From the NCBI GenBank assembly GCA_964549505.1, contig CAZJVD010000014.1, positions 6,078 through 70,077 on the forward strand: a stretch of 64,000 nt of DNA, read 5' to 3'. A program made the translations under genes and the position numbers. This document shows, in pieces, positions 1 through 8,635 of the stretch; position 1 is the first letter of the stretch; each line of letters starts with the position of its first letter. This stretch comes from CAZJVD01 sp964549505 (lineage in GTDB: Bacteria > Bdellovibrionota > UBA1018 > CAZJVD01). The notes under the pieces are model-generated. The model searched no databases and had not been told where the DNA came from. It was given only the letters and a program-made list of their open reading frames with translations.

Positions 1-957
1 TTAGCGAAAGGACTTCAAGAGCTCGGACACGCAGTGTCCGTAGCGGCGCGCGAGGATTCGGTTCTCCCGAACGGCGCTTCGCTGGTGGGACTTCCTGCGA
101 ACGAAAAGAATGCAGCCGACGCCGCTCGCCGGGCTGGAGGTGCGTTTGACATCCTTCATGTTATGGCGCCACTGAGTGCGATGCAGGAGCAGGAGTTGCG
201 GAACCGGTTTGGGTTACCCGTCATCACCACGATTCATGGTAACGGTCGCAGCGGAGAGACATACTCGAGAAATGCAGTGTTTCTGAGCCGGAACCATGCT
301 GAACGGCACGCTGCCAGTGAGTACGTTCATAACGGTGTGGATCCCGCAGAGTGCCGGTTTCGTCCTGTGCGTGCTGCAACCGATCCACTCTTGTTTTTTT
401 CTCGTACGCATCTCAAAACCAAGAATCTTCGCGGCGCCGTGACGCTTTGTCGCCGTCACGATCAACCGCTGATCGTGGGCGGTGGACAGCGACCGTATGG
501 GTTGCGCGGGCGATTGGCTGTCGAATCCGCATGGAATCGATGGACGGGAAACCGGCGTTTTCGAGTGATGTGGACGGGCGAAGTGTCGGGCGCTCGCAAA
601 GCAGAACTCTTTGAGCGTGCGCGGGCTTTTCTATTTCCAGTCCTGTGGGATGAGCCGTTCGGTTTAGTGGTTGTTGAAAGTCTTTTGGCTGGTACGCCAG
701 TGATTGCATCGAGGCGCGGGAGTCTGACGGAGTTGATTCCAGACAGCGAGAAAAAAACTGGCCGTCTCTGCGAAACGCCTGAGGATTGGGATGCGGCTCT
801 CCGATTGCCATTGGCCGACTTTGATCCTGAAGCGTGCCGCGCGCACGCCTTGAAAAGTTTTACACATCGAACCATGGCGGAACGGTACGTGGCGCTGTAT
901 CGTAGAGTGATCGCAGGAGAGTATTTGCAACCCCAGGCACCGGAGGTCGTTCCGTGA
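1..957 (+). CDS. Glycosyltransferase family 4 (GT-B), 5' end cut by window edge
   Basis: The reading frame is open from the first base, and the residues before the first internal start (LAKGLQELGHAVSVAARED) are typical of the N-terminal Rossmann domain of GT4 enzymes, so the true start lies upstream of the window. The C-terminal half carries the sugar-nucleotide binding EX7E motif (EPFGLVVVE, near base 655) followed by AGTPVIASRRGSLTELI, the usual GT4 donor-site loop. The family transfers a sugar from a nucleotide-sugar donor, commonly in LPS, capsule or glycolipid synthesis at the inner membrane face; the acceptor cannot be told here. Its stop overlaps the purB start by 4 nt (GTGA), so the two are probably co-transcribed. 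Confidence 0.85.
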   Translation, partial: LAKGLQELGHAVSVAAREDSVLPNGASLVGLPANEKNAADAARRAGGAFDILHVMAPLSAMQEQELRNRFGLPVITTIHGNGRSGETYSRNAVFLSRNHAERHAASEYVHNGVDPAECRFRPVRAATDPLLFFSRTHLKTKNLRGAVTLCRRHDQPLIVGGGQRPYGLRGRLAVESAWNRWTGNRRFRVMWTGEVSGARKAELFERARAFLFPVLWDEPFGLVVVESLLAGTPVIASRRGSLTELIPDSEKKTGRLCETPEDWDAALRLPLADFDPEACRAHALKSFTHRTMAERYVALYRRVIAGEYLQPQAPEVVP

Positions 958-2273
958 TCGCGCGTTACAGTCGTTCTGAAATGAAGTCGATCTTTGAGGG
1001 GCAGCGTCGGTACGAACGCTGGCTCGAGGTTCAGCTCGCTGTTGGTGGTGCTCTGGCGCGCAAGGGATGGATTCCGCGTCGCGATTGGATCCGTGTTCAG
1101 AAAAAGGGAAACGAGATCTTAAAGCGCCATCTCTTGAAGCCTTCGCGCATCGAAGCCATTGAAAAAACCACGAAACACGATGTGATTGCGGCGACGACGG
1201 CTTCGGCTGAGCTCATGGGCCCAGAAGGACGTTGGTTGCACTTTGGTCTCACGTCATCCGATGTTGTCGATACGGCTCTGTCGCTTCAACTGGTCGAGGC
1301 CCTGGAGTTGATTGAAAAAGATCTGATTGCGTTGATTGCTGTACTCAAGAAACGTGCGCGTGAGTTCCAAAAGCTACCGGCGATCGGTCGGACACACGGA
1401 ATGTTTGCAGAGCCCACATCATTTGGTCTTAAGTTTCTCAGTTGGTTCGCTGAGATGACCCGAAACCATGAACGTGTTCGTACGGCGCGTGAGACGATAC
1501 GGTACGGAAAATTATCAGGTGCCGTTGGGGCCTCGCCGCACTGGGGTCCAGCCTTCGAAGCGGCTGTTTTGAAGGGTCTAGGTCTCAAGCGTGAACCCGT
1601 GTCGACTCAGGTGATTCCACGTGATCGCCATGCTGAAGTCGTGGCCACTCTAGGCATTGTCGGTTCGTCGATGGAGCGTATTGCTGTGGAGCTGAGGCAT
1701 CTTCAGCGGTCCGAAGTGGCCGAAGTGACAGAGCCATTTTCTAAGGGTCAGAAGGGTTCGAGTGCGATGCCTCATAAACGTAACCCCATTGGACTCGAAA
1801 ACCTCACGGGTTGTGCGCGGCTTCTTCGGGGTTTTGTAAGTCCTGCGCTCGAGAACATTGCGCTTTGGCACGAGCGCGATATCAGCCACTCTGCCGTGGA
1901 GCGCGTGATGCTTCCCGATGTGTTTATCTTGCTAGACTACGCACTCGATCGTCTTACGGGGATTGTGCGCGGGTTAAAAGTTCATCGTGACCACGTTAAG
2001 AAAAACCTGGACGCAGCGGGCGAGACCGTGATGAGCGGGCACGTGCTCCTTGCGTTAGTGAAAAGCGGTCTGTCGCGCGAAGAGGCGTACGCGATGGTCC
2101 AACAAGCCGCCCATGAGGCGCTGGATGGTTCCGTGGCTTCGTTCACCGAGGCGCTTTCAAAGAACCCAGAGATACGAAAAAGGTTTACGCCGAGCTCTCT
2201 TAAGAAGCTCGTTCGTCCCATCGAGGCGCTTCAGAACACAAAAGCCGTGTTTTCCGCCTCCTTCAAGACCTAG
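954..2273 (+). CDS. purB: Adenylosuccinate lyase PurB
   Basis: This 439-residue protein belongs to the fumarase/aspartase superfamily. It has the signature SSAMPHKRNPIGLEN near residue 270, containing the flexible catalytic-loop serine, and the conserved GRTHGMFAEPTSFG and LTSSDVVDTA blocks. The enzyme cleaves SAICAR to AICAR and adenylosuccinate to AMP, releasing fumarate, in cytosolic purine synthesis. The length matches the Bacillus/Thermotoga-type enzyme (about 430 residues). It starts with GTG inside the stop of the glycosyltransferase gene (4-nt overlap), which points to translational coupling. No purine neighbour is visible downstream. Nothing looks broken. Confidence 0.96.
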   Translation: MIARYSRSEMKSIFEGQRRYERWLEVQLAVGGALARKGWIPRRDWIRVQKKGNEILKRHLLKPSRIEAIEKTTKHDVIAATTASAELMGPEGRWLHFGLTSSDVVDTALSLQLVEALELIEKDLIALIAVLKKRAREFQKLPAIGRTHGMFAEPTSFGLKFLSWFAEMTRNHERVRTARETIRYGKLSGAVGASPHWGPAFEAAVLKGLGLKREPVSTQVIPRDRHAEVVATLGIVGSSMERIAVELRHLQRSEVAEVTEPFSKGQKGSSAMPHKRNPIGLENLTGCARLLRGFVSPALENIALWHERDISHSAVERVMLPDVFILLDYALDRLTGIVRGLKVHRDHVKKNLDAAGETVMSGHVLLALVKSGLSREEAYAMVQQAAHEALDGSVASFTEALSKNPEIRKRFTPSSLKKLVRPIEALQNTKAVFSASFKT

Positions 2274-2576
2274 ACGGGCTCCGGGTGGGCCTAAGCGGAC
2301 TCGAAACCCTGTATAATCAACAAGATATATAGATTTAATCCACCGATCGATTGAGGTATCGCCGATATGTCCTGCTATCGATCGGGCGCCTCTCGGGCCC
2401 CTTCTGTATGAAGCAGGGTAGGGCGTCACGTTTTCTCTGGCCCCCTTGTTAAACATTTGCTATGTAAAACATCGAAAATTTATATTTCGAGAGAGTGTAA
2501 AAATTACGTAAAACGTCCTCAAGAGCAAGAAGGTATGGAGTGTTCTGGGGCAAACGAGAGAGTGAAGAGGTTACAC
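2274..2576. other. Gene-free stretch with a -10-like box and an interrupted palindrome
   Basis: About 300 bases separate purB from the next credible start. A perfect TATAAT lies at 2312-2317, but no good -35 hexamer sits 16-18 nt upstream. A perfect 9-bp inverted repeat follows (CCGATCGAT at 2343-2351, ATCGATCGG at 2377-2385), with a smaller nested TATCG/CGATA pair between the arms. This could be an operator or the stem of a leader RNA for the barrel gene. The open frame running back to 2457 has no supporting ribosome site and is probably not translated. Confidence 0.4.
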
Positions 2577-4133
2577 GTGAGAAATCAGAACGGGATTAGT
2601 AAATCGTTTTTTAATTACCTTCTGGTGTTGGGGTTTGTCGTCACAAGTACAGTCAGTTCGGCACGAGCCGCGATGGTTTACGACGAAAACACAGCACCCG
2701 ATGCGTCGGCTTCTGCTGCTCCGGCACCGACCGAGCAGGAAAGTGCACGCACCCAGCTTCGTAAGGAAGTAGATCAGGAAGCTAAGCTTGCTGATCCGGT
2801 CGCGCCGGCCCCCGCCGCTCCAGTTCCAGCGCCTGCTCCTCAGTACGTGCAACCTGTTCCAGCTCCAGCGCCTTTAGCGCCACCACCGCAAGTGATTGTA
2901 GTTCCTGCTCCGATGGCACTAACGGGTCAAACAGTTACCTCGACGGTCCCTGCGGCTGTGACTCCGCCGGTGAGCTCCGTCGAAACCCAGCTCGGCGCTC
3001 AGTCGGAACTTGAGAAAGCTTCGGGCTCCGAACTTTTGCGTCGCAAACGTGTTCGCGAAGAGATTAAGAACGAAGACGCGCTTCAGACGCGTATGGAAGA
3101 GCTGCGCTTACGAGACGAATCACGACGTGGTGAAAAGGTTCTCGGCGCGATGCCGGTCGACGACAGTCCGACGCCCGCTGACTTGAAAGCTCCGGCTGTA
3201 GGAGTGGCTCCGGCGGCAGGTGCGATGTTGCCGATACCCGTTGGACCGCAGGGCCCGCAACCTGTTCCTCCGGTTGCGCCGATGCTCCCTGGTCAAGATC
3301 GTCTCATGATGCAGCAGGCGGCACCCATGGCTCCGATGGCGGCAGAAACAGCGCCGTACGGCCAGCCTTATGGTCAGCCCTATGGAATGACGGGATCCGA
3401 TCTCGATCGATTCGATACTCCACGATCGCTTTTCGTACTCGCGCCAAAGATTGGAACCAGCGGCTTTTCGGATGCGAAAGGTTACTCGATTAATAGCTTT
3501 GTAACGTGGGGAGCGGATCTTGGGTTTTCTGTAAACGATATGTTCTCGGTGATGTTCGGCTACTCGTATACGAAGTTTTCTGCCGGGATTCCGAACTCGA
3601 ATCCGTATCTTTACAACTACGGATACTCCAACAACTTCTATGGATACGGCGGCAGCAACTACAACCGACCGATCGATATCAAACAGAACGTTTTTGACGC
3701 CGGTGTGCGTTTGTATCTTTTGAATCGTAAGGCCACGTTTCGTCCGTTCATTGGTGGAAGTATGGGATTTGGTCGATCGTTCATTAACTACAATAAGGAC
3801 ATTCGAAGCTATTGGGGCGGTTATGGTGTCCAGAATACGGACCAGGATTTCACCCTTGATCAGTTTTTCGGAGGCGTTCAGGGCGGGTTTGACATCGTGC
3901 TGACGAAGGCCATGTCGTTTGGTGTGACCGGGAAGTACTACGGCGTCCTCAGTTCGCGCTTAGATAACAATTACCCGAGTAATCAGTTCTACAATAATCC
4001 GTATTTTAACGGATATAACTATTACAATCCTTATAACTTCATATATAACGACCTGGATAAACAGGGTGTTGCCAACGCTATTGCCGATTCTGGCGTCTAT
4101 CAAGTTACAGGCGGTATAACCTTCAGTTTCTAA
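2577..4133 (+). CDS. Outer-membrane beta-barrel protein with Pro/Ala-rich N-terminal region
   Basis: I choose the GTG at 2577, which has AAGAGG about 6 nt upstream and gives a clean signal peptide (hydrophobic FFNYLLVLGFVVTSTV, cleavage after SARA). The mature N-terminal half is low complexity, rich in Pro, Ala and Gln, with a charged coiled-coil-like stretch (ELLRRKRVREEIKNED). From about residue 300 onward, short alternating Gly/Tyr/Asn-rich strands follow and the protein ends in VTGGITFSF, a terminal phenylalanine typical of Bam-assembled barrels. The last third is very rich in Tyr and Asn (NYYNPYNF-type repeats). The function is unknown; an OmpA-like barrel without the peptidoglycan domain is the best description. 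A terminator follows directly. ATG 2535 is an alternative start, but its AAGAAGG is too close. Confidence 0.75.
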   Translation: MRNQNGISKSFFNYLLVLGFVVTSTVSSARAAMVYDENTAPDASASAAPAPTEQESARTQLRKEVDQEAKLADPVAPAPAAPVPAPAPQYVQPVPAPAPLAPPPQVIVVPAPMALTGQTVTSTVPAAVTPPVSSVETQLGAQSELEKASGSELLRRKRVREEIKNEDALQTRMEELRLRDESRRGEKVLGAMPVDDSPTPADLKAPAVGVAPAAGAMLPIPVGPQGPQPVPPVAPMLPGQDRLMMQQAAPMAPMAAETAPYGQPYGQPYGMTGSDLDRFDTPRSLFVLAPKIGTSGFSDAKGYSINSFVTWGADLGFSVNDMFSVMFGYSYTKFSAGIPNSNPYLYNYGYSNNFYGYGGSNYNRPIDIKQNVFDAGVRLYLLNRKATFRPFIGGSMGFGRSFINYNKDIRSYWGGYGVQNTDQDFTLDQFFGGVQGGFDIVLTKAMSFGVTGKYYGVLSSRLDNNYPSNQFYNNPYFNGYNYYNPYNFIYNDLDKQGVANAIADSGVYQVTGGITFSF

Positions 4134-4165
4134 AAATTTGCCCCCAAAAAGGCAATTAAAGGAAG

Positions 4166-4213
4166 GCAGGCTTTCATTTCTTACCCCCCCCAATGTGGAA
4201 GCCTGCTTTTCTT
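4166..4213 (+). terminator. Rho-independent terminator after the barrel gene
   Basis: GCAGGCTTTC at 4166-4175 pairs with GAAGCCTGC (4198-4206), and the 3' arm runs into TTTTCTTT. The loop contains a run of C. It lies 33 nt after the stop of the barrel gene and separates it from the beta-oxidation gene. Confidence 0.8.
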
Positions 4214-4246
4214 TACAATTCTTTACTCCCGCCACTCGAATACCAT

Positions 4247-4276
4247 TTGAACTGACCGATCGCGGCAGTCTAAAAT
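4247..4276 (+). promoter_or_regulatory. Sigma70-type promoter for the beta-oxidation gene, possibly leaderless
   Basis: TTGAAC (4247-4252), an 18-nt spacer and TAAAAT (4271-4276) form a good -35/-10 pair. A start site about 7 nt after the -10 would fall on or next to the ATG at 4283. No Shine-Dalgarno sequence is visible between the -10 and the ATG, so the transcript may be leaderless. Confidence 0.55.
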
Positions 4277-4282
4277 TTCTGC

Positions 4283-6544
4283 ATGGCATCGATCGAACCT
4301 GTTTCCAGGGGAATTACCTTTAAGGACACGTCTACGCCGAGTTTCCGTTTGGAAGACCATACGGCGCGTTTCGGACGAAAGATTTGGACGCTCACGCTCG
4401 ATCTTCCTGGCGAGAAAGTGAACAAGCTTGGAAAGCAGGTCCTTGGCGAGCTCGAGGCGTTGCTTCCGGCGCTCGTGCAGCTGGGTGAGAAGAAAGCGAT
4501 CGAGGCACTCGTGTTGGTTTCTGGAAAGCCGGCCAACTTTATTGCTGGCGCGGACATCAGGCTGATTCAAGACGCTAAGACACCCGAAGAAAAAGAACGG
4601 ATGTCTTCGACCGGACAATCGCTTCTCAATCGTTGGGAAGATCTACCCTTTGTGAAAGTAGCCGCAATCAGCGGGATGTGTCTGGGCGGCGGGTGCGAGT
4701 GGGCGCTCGCGTCGGATGCGATCGTCATGTCCAGTGATCCTAAAACGAAGATTGGATTGCCCGAAGTGATGTTGGGTTTCATACCGGGTATGGGTGGCTG
4801 TGTGCGTTTGCCGTGGAAACTCGGCGTGGCGCAGGCGCTTGATTTCATCTTGAACGCGAAACAACTCACGGGTGATCGCGCCTACAAGCTCGGAATGATC
4901 GAAGCGTGTGTGCCGCGCGAAAGTTTTACGGACGGTGCCCTTCAGTGGGTTTTAAAGAATCTTTCCAGGCTTCAAAAAGGTGAGCGCTTGTCGCTGCCAC
5001 CGAAACTTGGCGGAATGGGCGGCGTAGCTGGAAAACTTCTCGAGTCAACGCCGGTGGGGCGCGCGGTGATTTTTTCAAAAGCGCGTGACGGAGTTCTGAA
5101 GAAAACGCGGGGTCACTATCCAGCGCTTCTCGAGGCAATTGACGTCGTTCGAAGCACGGGGACAGGTCTTGGGTCGAAGTGGCGTGGTTCGAAACGCGAA
5201 AAAGCAATGAGGCGCGAGGCTCAAGGGTTTGGTAAGTGTGCCGGGTCGAACGTTTCTAAGAATCTTGTTCGTATTTTCTTTCTTACCGAAGACGTAAAAA
5301 AATCGAACGGCCTGAGTGTTGGTGTGAACGTTAATGCGAAGCCGGTTGACCAGGCCGGTGTTCTGGGCGCTGGAACCATGGGTGGTGGGATTGCGCAGCT
5401 CTTTGCCGACAAGGGTGTCTTGGTTCGCATGAAAGACCTGAACGTGAAGGGTCTCGAGCTCGGCATTAAGGCCGCGCAGAGTATCTTCAAAAAATCGGTC
5501 GAAACACGGCGGATCACGCCTCGTGAGATGATTCAAAAACTCAACCACATCGCACCGGTTCTGGATTACACGGGCTTTTCGTCGCTGGACCTGGTGGTCG
5601 AAGCGATTGTTGAGAAGATGGAGATCAAAAAGTCTGTCCTGCGCGAAGTCGAGGGTAAGGTCCGAAGTGATTGCATTCTGGCCACCAACACCTCGTCACT
5701 CTCGGTGAACGAGATGCAGACGGCGCTTTCACGCCCTGAAAACTTTGTGGGTATGCATTTTTTCAATCCCGTACACAAGATGCCGTTGGTGGAAGTCATT
5801 CGTGGTGCAAAGACATCGGACGAAGCGGTTACGACAGTGTTTGAGCTCTGCAAGCGTATCGGCAAGACTCCCGTTGTTGTGAAAGACGGGGCCGGATTTT
5901 TAGTCAACAGACTGCTTGTCCCGTATCTCAACGAAGCGATCTATCTGTTGAGCGAGGGTGTTCCCGTCGAAGAGATTGACGAAGCACTGTTGAGTTTCGG
6001 AATGCCGATGGGCCCCATGGAGCTCATCGACGAAGTCGGGATCGATATTGGCGATCACGTTCTGAAGATTTTGTTCGAAGCGTTTGGAGATCGTATGACT
6101 CCTGCGTCTATTACGAGTCAGATTGTAAAGTCGGGACGGCTTGGAAAGAAAACGGCGAAAGGCGTGTATGCCTATGAAGGTCGCAAGAAGACGGTCGATC
6201 CTGAGATCTACAACGTGATCAAGGTGACGCCAGAAAAGGGCAAGATGAAGCCCGAGGTGATCGTCGATCGCTGTGTATTGCCGATGATCAATGAAGCCGC
6301 TCGTTGCTTAGCTGATCAGATCGTGATGACTCCGGCTGATGTCGATCTTGGGATGATCATGGGTACGGGATTTCCTCCGTTCCGCGGCGGACTTTTGCGT
6401 TATGCCGACGATCGCGGGGTCGCATCCGTCGTGAAAACGCTGAGTGAACTGGCCACGGCACTAGGTCCAAAGCACGAAAAGCGTTACGCCCCTGGTGACG
6501 CACTTAAACGCCTTGCCTCGGAAAATCGCAAGTTCTATGACTAG
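4283..6544 (+). CDS. fadJ: FadJ/FadB-type enoyl-CoA hydratase / 3-hydroxyacyl-CoA dehydrogenase
   Basis: A 753-residue two-domain fatty acid beta-oxidation protein. The N-terminal crotonase domain has the oxyanion-hole block MCLGGGCEWALASD (about residues 131-144) and the second catalytic glutamate in GLPEVMLGFIPGMGG. The dehydrogenase half begins with the NAD motif GVLGAGTMGGGIAQ near residue 360, has the catalytic histidine in FFNPVHKMPLVEV near residue 490, and ends with the duplicated HCDH C-terminal domain. It converts trans-2-enoyl-CoA to 3-ketoacyl-CoA in two steps. The thiolase partner (fadA/fadI) is not adjacent, so the assignment to FadJ rather than FadB is not certain. A -10 box only 6 nt before the ATG and the lack of a ribosome site suggest leaderless translation. 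Confidence 0.9.
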   Translation: MASIEPVSRGITFKDTSTPSFRLEDHTARFGRKIWTLTLDLPGEKVNKLGKQVLGELEALLPALVQLGEKKAIEALVLVSGKPANFIAGADIRLIQDAKTPEEKERMSSTGQSLLNRWEDLPFVKVAAISGMCLGGGCEWALASDAIVMSSDPKTKIGLPEVMLGFIPGMGGCVRLPWKLGVAQALDFILNAKQLTGDRAYKLGMIEACVPRESFTDGALQWVLKNLSRLQKGERLSLPPKLGGMGGVAGKLLESTPVGRAVIFSKARDGVLKKTRGHYPALLEAIDVVRSTGTGLGSKWRGSKREKAMRREAQGFGKCAGSNVSKNLVRIFFLTEDVKKSNGLSVGVNVNAKPVDQAGVLGAGTMGGGIAQLFADKGVLVRMKDLNVKGLELGIKAAQSIFKKSVETRRITPREMIQKLNHIAPVLDYTGFSSLDLVVEAIVEKMEIKKSVLREVEGKVRSDCILATNTSSLSVNEMQTALSRPENFVGMHFFNPVHKMPLVEVIRGAKTSDEAVTTVFELCKRIGKTPVVVKDGAGFLVNRLLVPYLNEAIYLLSEGVPVEEIDEALLSFGMPMGPMELIDEVGIDIGDHVLKILFEAFGDRMTPASITSQIVKSGRLGKKTAKGVYAYEGRKKTVDPEIYNVIKVTPEKGKMKPEVIVDRCVLPMINEAARCLADQIVMTPADVDLGMIMGTGFPPFRGGLLRYADDRGVASVVKTLSELATALGPKHEKRYAPGDALKRLASENRKFYD

Positions 6545-6550
6545 AGGGAG

Positions 6551-7843
6551 ATGCTCCTTCCGTCGTTAACAGCTGTTCTTAAGAGTTCGTGGCCTAGCTG
6601 GGTGGGCTATCGGTATCTTCGTTCTAAGAAAACATCGCGGTTTGTGAGTTTTGTAACGATACTCTCGCTCTGTGGAGTGGGGCTTGGAGTGGCCGCTCTC
6701 GTTGTTGTGATGTCGGTGATGGACGGATTTCAAGGCGAACTCAAAAAACGTCTCATGAACTCCGATCTTCACATTCTTATTCAACCAAAAACGACAGCGA
6801 AGACGTTCGAAAATGGTTTCGTCGAGTCTCAAGAACTCGAGCGCACTGGGTTGACAAAGGTTCTTCTCGAGAACCCACTGATCGAAACCGTCTCTCCTGT
6901 GGTTGCAACCGATGTTCTGATGCGCGCCGGAAACAAGGTGTTGGGAGCAGTCCTGAAGGGCGTCGCGAGCGATCGATTGACGGGACTCACCCGCGACAAG
7001 CTCGTTGAAAAAGTGGACGAGTCGATGCTCTTCGAAACCGTGGATGGCGAGGGGCTGCGCTTCCCAAGTATCTTCATCGGTAAAGAAATGTCGCAGATGT
7101 CGGGACTGATTCCGGGCGATGTCGTAACGATTATTTCGCCGACGGAGACCCAGGGACCGCTCGAAGCGGTGCCTCGGTTACGAAAGTTCGTGATTGAGGG
7201 CGTGTATTCCTCTGGAACCCCCGAACAAGAACTCCACGTCATTTTCTCGTCGGATCTCGAAGTGCGACGTTTCTTGCGTAAAAAGAACGTTGTGTCCGCG
7301 TGGGAAATCGCACTCAAAGACTTCGATCGTGCGCCCGAAGTCGCAGCCAGTCTTCGATCGGTGTCCGAACAGTACCAGGTGCGTGATTGGATCCAGCTGA
7401 ACTCGAGTCTGTTTGCGTCGCTCAAGTTAGAACGCCTCGCGATGTTTGTGATTGTCGCGTTTGTCGTGATCGTCGCCAGTTTTAATATCGTAACAACTTT
7501 GACTCTCATGGTGCTTGAAAAGAAAAAAGAGATCGCGATTCTCAAAGCTATGGGCGCTGACAACAGCGCGATCGCTGGCGTGTTTCTGAGCGAGGGCTTA
7601 GCGATCGGGATGGTCGGTGGTGGCGGTGGCGTCCTGGTCGCGTTTCTGATCTGTCTTTTTCTTAAAAACACGAATTTGATCAAACTGCCGGACATCTATT
7701 TTGATCGCACCTTGCCGGTGACATTTGATCCGTGGGTGTATCTTGCGGTTGGTGTGGCCGCTTTCGTGATTGTGCTGGCCGCTTGTGTTTCTCCCGCAAA
7801 GCGCGCGGCTGGTTTGACGCCGCTGCAGGGAATGCGAGGGTGA
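6551..7843 (+). CDS. LolC/LolE-family lipoprotein-release ABC transporter permease
   Basis: A 430-residue membrane protein with the FtsX/MacB-like layout. A first membrane segment lies near residues 35-52 (VGLGVAALVVVMSVMDG, followed by the conserved GFQGELKKRL), then a large periplasmic domain to about residue 290. Three more membrane segments follow, including the LERLAMFVIVAFVVIVASFN block and a Gly-rich turn (GMVGGGGG). LolC/E extract mature lipoproteins from the inner membrane for transfer to LolA. The ATPase LolD is not next to it, which is unusual, so it may work with a subunit encoded elsewhere or be another permease of the superfamily. GAGGGAG precedes the ATG, 6 nt after fadJ ends, so the two probably share a transcript. 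Confidence 0.85.
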   Translation: MLLPSLTAVLKSSWPSWVGYRYLRSKKTSRFVSFVTILSLCGVGLGVAALVVVMSVMDGFQGELKKRLMNSDLHILIQPKTTAKTFENGFVESQELERTGLTKVLLENPLIETVSPVVATDVLMRAGNKVLGAVLKGVASDRLTGLTRDKLVEKVDESMLFETVDGEGLRFPSIFIGKEMSQMSGLIPGDVVTIISPTETQGPLEAVPRLRKFVIEGVYSSGTPEQELHVIFSSDLEVRRFLRKKNVVSAWEIALKDFDRAPEVAASLRSVSEQYQVRDWIQLNSSLFASLKLERLAMFVIVAFVVIVASFNIVTTLTLMVLEKKKEIAILKAMGADNSAIAGVFLSEGLAIGMVGGGGGVLVAFLICLFLKNTNLIKLPDIYFDRTLPVTFDPWVYLAVGVAAFVIVLAACVSPAKRAAGLTPLQGMRG

Positions 7844-7844
7844 T

Positions 7845-8579
7845 ATGAAAAAGAGGAAAGTGACACGGTTGTCGGGTTCGACGCTGGTTCGTCAACTGTT
7901 TGATCCCGTATCGTCGACGTTCACCTATCTTGTGATTGATTCGAAAACACGAGAGGCCGCCATCATTGATCCCGTTCTTGAAAACTGTGACCGAGATCTC
8001 AAGCTGATCTCAGAGTTAAAACTGAAACTACGATGGGTGATCGACACACATCTGCATGCCGATCATGTGACAGCGGCAGGACTGATTCGAAAAAAGACGG
8101 GAGCTAAAACAGCGATCGGAAAGAATGCTGGTGTCGAGTGCGTCGACCGAAAATTGTCCGATGGTGACGCTGTGGCGATTGGAGCGTCGAAGCTACGCTG
8201 TCTTGAAACTCCTGGGCACACAAAGAGTTGCATCAGTCTGTTGGGTGATGGATTTGTCATGACGGGAGATTCGCTCTTAGTGCGAGCGTGTGGACGAACC
8301 GACTTTCAAGAAGGATCGTCTTCGACTTTGTACAAAAGCATCATGACGAAACTGTTCAAGCTACCGAAAGAGACCGTTCTCTATCCTGGTCATGACTACA
8401 AGGTCGTCACGTCATCGACGATCGGTGAAGAGCGGCAGTGTAATCCGCGTATACGAGACGGTGTCAGCGAGAAGAAGTTCGCAGCGACAATGGCCGCACT
8501 GAAACTGGATCCACCCAAGAAAATAGCGGAGGCTCTACCCGCTAATCTGCGCTGTGGGCTGGTTTCGGGCGTCGTTTAG
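7845..8579 (+). CDS. ETHE1-like metallo-beta-lactamase-fold hydrolase (persulfide dioxygenase type)
   Basis: A 244-residue protein of the MBL fold. It has THLHADHVT (HxHxDH metal motif, near residue 68), the second ligand block ETPGHTKSC and YPGHDY near the C-terminus. The N-terminal RQLFDPVSSTFTYLV and the position of the ligands match the ETHE1 persulfide dioxygenase / glyoxalase II-like group, which oxidises glutathione persulfide to sulfite. The ATG follows the permease stop by 1 nt, so it is the last gene of the fadJ-permease transcript. A glyoxalase II activity cannot be excluded from sequence alone. It lacks the rhodanese domain seen in some fusions. Confidence 0.83.
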   Translation: MKKRKVTRLSGSTLVRQLFDPVSSTFTYLVIDSKTREAAIIDPVLENCDRDLKLISELKLKLRWVIDTHLHADHVTAAGLIRKKTGAKTAIGKNAGVECVDRKLSDGDAVAIGASKLRCLETPGHTKSCISLLGDGFVMTGDSLLVRACGRTDFQEGSSSTLYKSIMTKLFKLPKETVLYPGHDYKVVTSSTIGEERQCNPRIRDGVSEKKFAATMAALKLDPPKKIAEALPANLRCGLVSGVV

Positions 8580-8635
8580 CGCGGAAAGTCGTTCACACCT
8601 CTGAATGGGCCTGTGTGCGGGCATACGTGCGCTCA

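Noticed and set aside
2312..2317. Perfect TATAAT as a promoter for the barrel gene
   Set aside because: No acceptable -35 at 16-18 nt, so I list it only as a -10-like box.
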